DNA from: Oscillospiraceae bacterium
GTDB taxonomy: Bacteria; Bacillota; Clostridia; Saccharofermentanales; Saccharofermentanaceae
Assembly (NCBI GenBank): GCA_902780785.1
Contig: CACZGS010000002.1
Span: 186,001-250,000, forward strand
Reading direction: 5' to 3'
DNA: 64,000 nt
The translations under genes and the position numbers were made by a program. Each line of letters starts with the position of its first letter. Within the stretch, counting starts at the first letter, position 1. Below the pieces are notes generated by a model. The model saw only the letters and a program-made list of their open reading frames with translations. It made no database searches and was not told the DNA's origin. This document shows positions 62,934 to 64,000 of the stretch, piece by piece.

Positions 62934-64000
62934 TCAGCAATTATAGTCAATACTGTACTTATCGTTGTAGACGTTTATTGGCTTGTTTTCAGCGGTCATG
63001 CCTACGATGCCGTAATAATACTTGCCTTCACTTACGTCCTTATCCTGGTAATAAGTATTTGTGGCAGAGCCGATATGCTCCCAGTAGTCTGACTCACTGC
63101 GTCTGTAAACCTCATAATGATCAGCGCCTGATACTACATTCCAGTTAAGATCAATGCCAGAAGCGTTACCGCTTATATAAATGGCCGGGGCGTTCACAAA
63201 TTCAGCATCACTGAGATCCAGAGCCGCATCGCAGTAAATACCAACTATATGATTGTAATACGTATACTGGATCGTGACACTGGAGATCGTATATCTGTAG
63301 GTCTTGGAATCAGGATTTGCACTGTATTTCTTGAACATCAGTCTGTCATAATAACCGATGCTGCCATTGTCACAGTTCGTAAGGTCGACCATGTAATTCA
63401 TACCGTTTCCCAACGAAACAATATTCCACATATGACCGTTGTTTGTGCCATATGAAGTCTTGAAATTACCGGCCACAGTTATGCACGTGACGTCATTTTC
63501 GAAATCACTCAGATCACAAAGATACTTATAAGCCTTGGAATATCCCTCGCAAACAACATTTGTGTCGTCGTTGCCGTCGAAAACATAGACCGGATTCCAA
63601 GGATCACCATATGGAGTGTCCTTATCCTCAACTGCAGAATAGTTGTAGTCAACAAGACCACATATCTCTTCCCTGTACTTCATGAGTTTTCCGTAATCAG
63701 AGAGATTGGAATAACGGTTAACGATCTCTAGTGCATTAGCAGACGCAATCATTGCGCGATTAACGCCGCCGGTCGAAACATTATATTCAGCACCGCCTTC
63801 ATACGCACTTACAACCGGGAAACGGAAAGTAATGCCGTCGCCAACATAATGCAAAGTAACGGAATTACCATACGAAGTAGCACCTATGCTGTAATTATCA
63901 GCCTTTACAACGGCTGTCTTATCAAACCAGTAGCAGTCAAACGGCAGATCGACTAACACTTTATAAACAATATCCTGCATGTTAATGCTTGCCATCTTAA
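62934..64000 (-). CDS. Transglutaminase-like protein with FN3 end, cut at the window edge
   Basis: At least 353 residues; the frame continues past the right edge, and comparison with the neighbouring paralogue suggests about 225 N-terminal residues are missing. The catalytic triad is intact: Cys (VVCEGYSKAY), His (NGHMWNIV) and Asp (YMVDLTN). The FN3-like domain (YEVYRRSESDYW) ends just before the stop (YSIDYNC). Unlike its neighbour it lacks the zinc-knuckle-like segment and the whole Ig stalk. The codon ATG 63995 is probably internal. Confidence 0.82.
   Translation of the reverse strand, partial: KMASINMQDIVYKVLVDLPFDCYWFDKTAVVKADNYSIGATSYGNSVTLHYVGDGITFRFPVVSAYEGGAEYNVSTGGVNRAMIASANALEIVNRYSNLSDYGKLMKYREEICGLVDYNYSAVEDKDTPYGDPWNPVYVFDGNDDTNVVCEGYSKAYKYLCDLSDFENDVTCITVAGNFKTSYGTNNGHMWNIVSLGNGMNYMVDLTNCDNGSIGYYDRLMFKKYSANPDSKTYRYTISSVTIQYTYYNHIVGIYCDAALDLSDAEFVNAPAIYISGNASGIDLNWNVVSGADHYEVYRRSESDYWEHIGSATNTYYQDKDVSEGKYYYGIVGMTAENKPINVYNDKYSIDYNC

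Noticed and set aside
63995..63997. Minus-strand ATG 63995 as the true start of the last transglutaminase gene
   Set aside because: The frame stays open to the edge, no signal peptide follows, and the paralogue has about 225 further N-terminal residues.

Overview
The window reads as chromosomal DNA of an anaerobic, Gram-positive Clostridia-type bacterium, probably a gut or rumen member of the Lachnospirales/Oscillospirales; the genus cannot be fixed from sequence alone. Reasons: strong GGAGG-type ribosome-binding sites, a single-chain clostridial PurL, ZapA-U32-Dut-TsaD gene order, many lipoproteins with Firmicutes-style signal peptides, GldG/DUF4340 and ACT/PFL gene pairs, and secreted proteins with bacterial Ig-like, LRR_5 and transglutaminase-like domains. 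I see no rRNA, tRNA, CRISPR array, IS element or prophage.

Layout. 1-4316 (+): tail of an ABC permease, then GldG-like, DUF4340 and DUF5711-like envelope proteins. 4326-11688 (+): CYTH protein, two unrelated FAD oxidoreductase families, an ACT-domain/PFL pair, a membrane protein and a cytoplasmic GH13 glucosidase. 11774-16710 (+): three lipoproteins, including a solute-binding protein with no permease genes, and a membrane-anchored relative of the third. 16757-19936 (-): argG, then a GNAT gene with argH; argG has a near-consensus promoter and an ARG-box-like site in its leader. 20175-34303 (+): housekeeping genes (class IV aminotransferase, htpG, purL, rsmA, zapA, U32 protease, dut, an apparently inactive alpha/beta hydrolase, tsaD, smpB, vanZ-like).

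34428-38396 is an accessory island: an AT-rich HTH-Fic protein, a 520-base non-coding stretch, a flippase and a RelE/AbrB-type toxin-antitoxin pair. The antitoxin tail and the Fic linker share a conspicuous module of about 44 residues. 38552-45099 holds a lipoprotein, a four-gene minus-strand operon (phosphoesterase, SDR epimerase, nucleotidyltransferase, Rossmann oxidoreductase) that looks like an unassigned activated-metabolite pathway, and a tandem pair of lipoproteins.

45224-48743 (-) is a biotin-dependent carboxyl-transfer operon (12S-like carboxyltransferase, a 56-residue subunit-like ORF, biotin carrier, 5S-like carboxyltransferase) without a membrane decarboxylase subunit. It therefore resembles a soluble methylmalonyl-CoA:pyruvate transcarboxylase, and its promoter is overlapped by a FabT/MarR-like palindrome. 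49024-50748 has a second VanZ-like gene and an FRG-domain gene.

50948 to the right edge (-) is an array of large secreted proteins. Four carry different or duplicated N-terminal heads on the same stalk of about 92-residue Ig-like repeats (16 well-conserved copies plus one divergent); a fifth, cut by the window edge, has a transglutaminase head without the stalk. The most notable things here are this modular array, the shared Fic/antitoxin module, the palindrome-controlled transcarboxylase operon and the four-gene unassigned operon.
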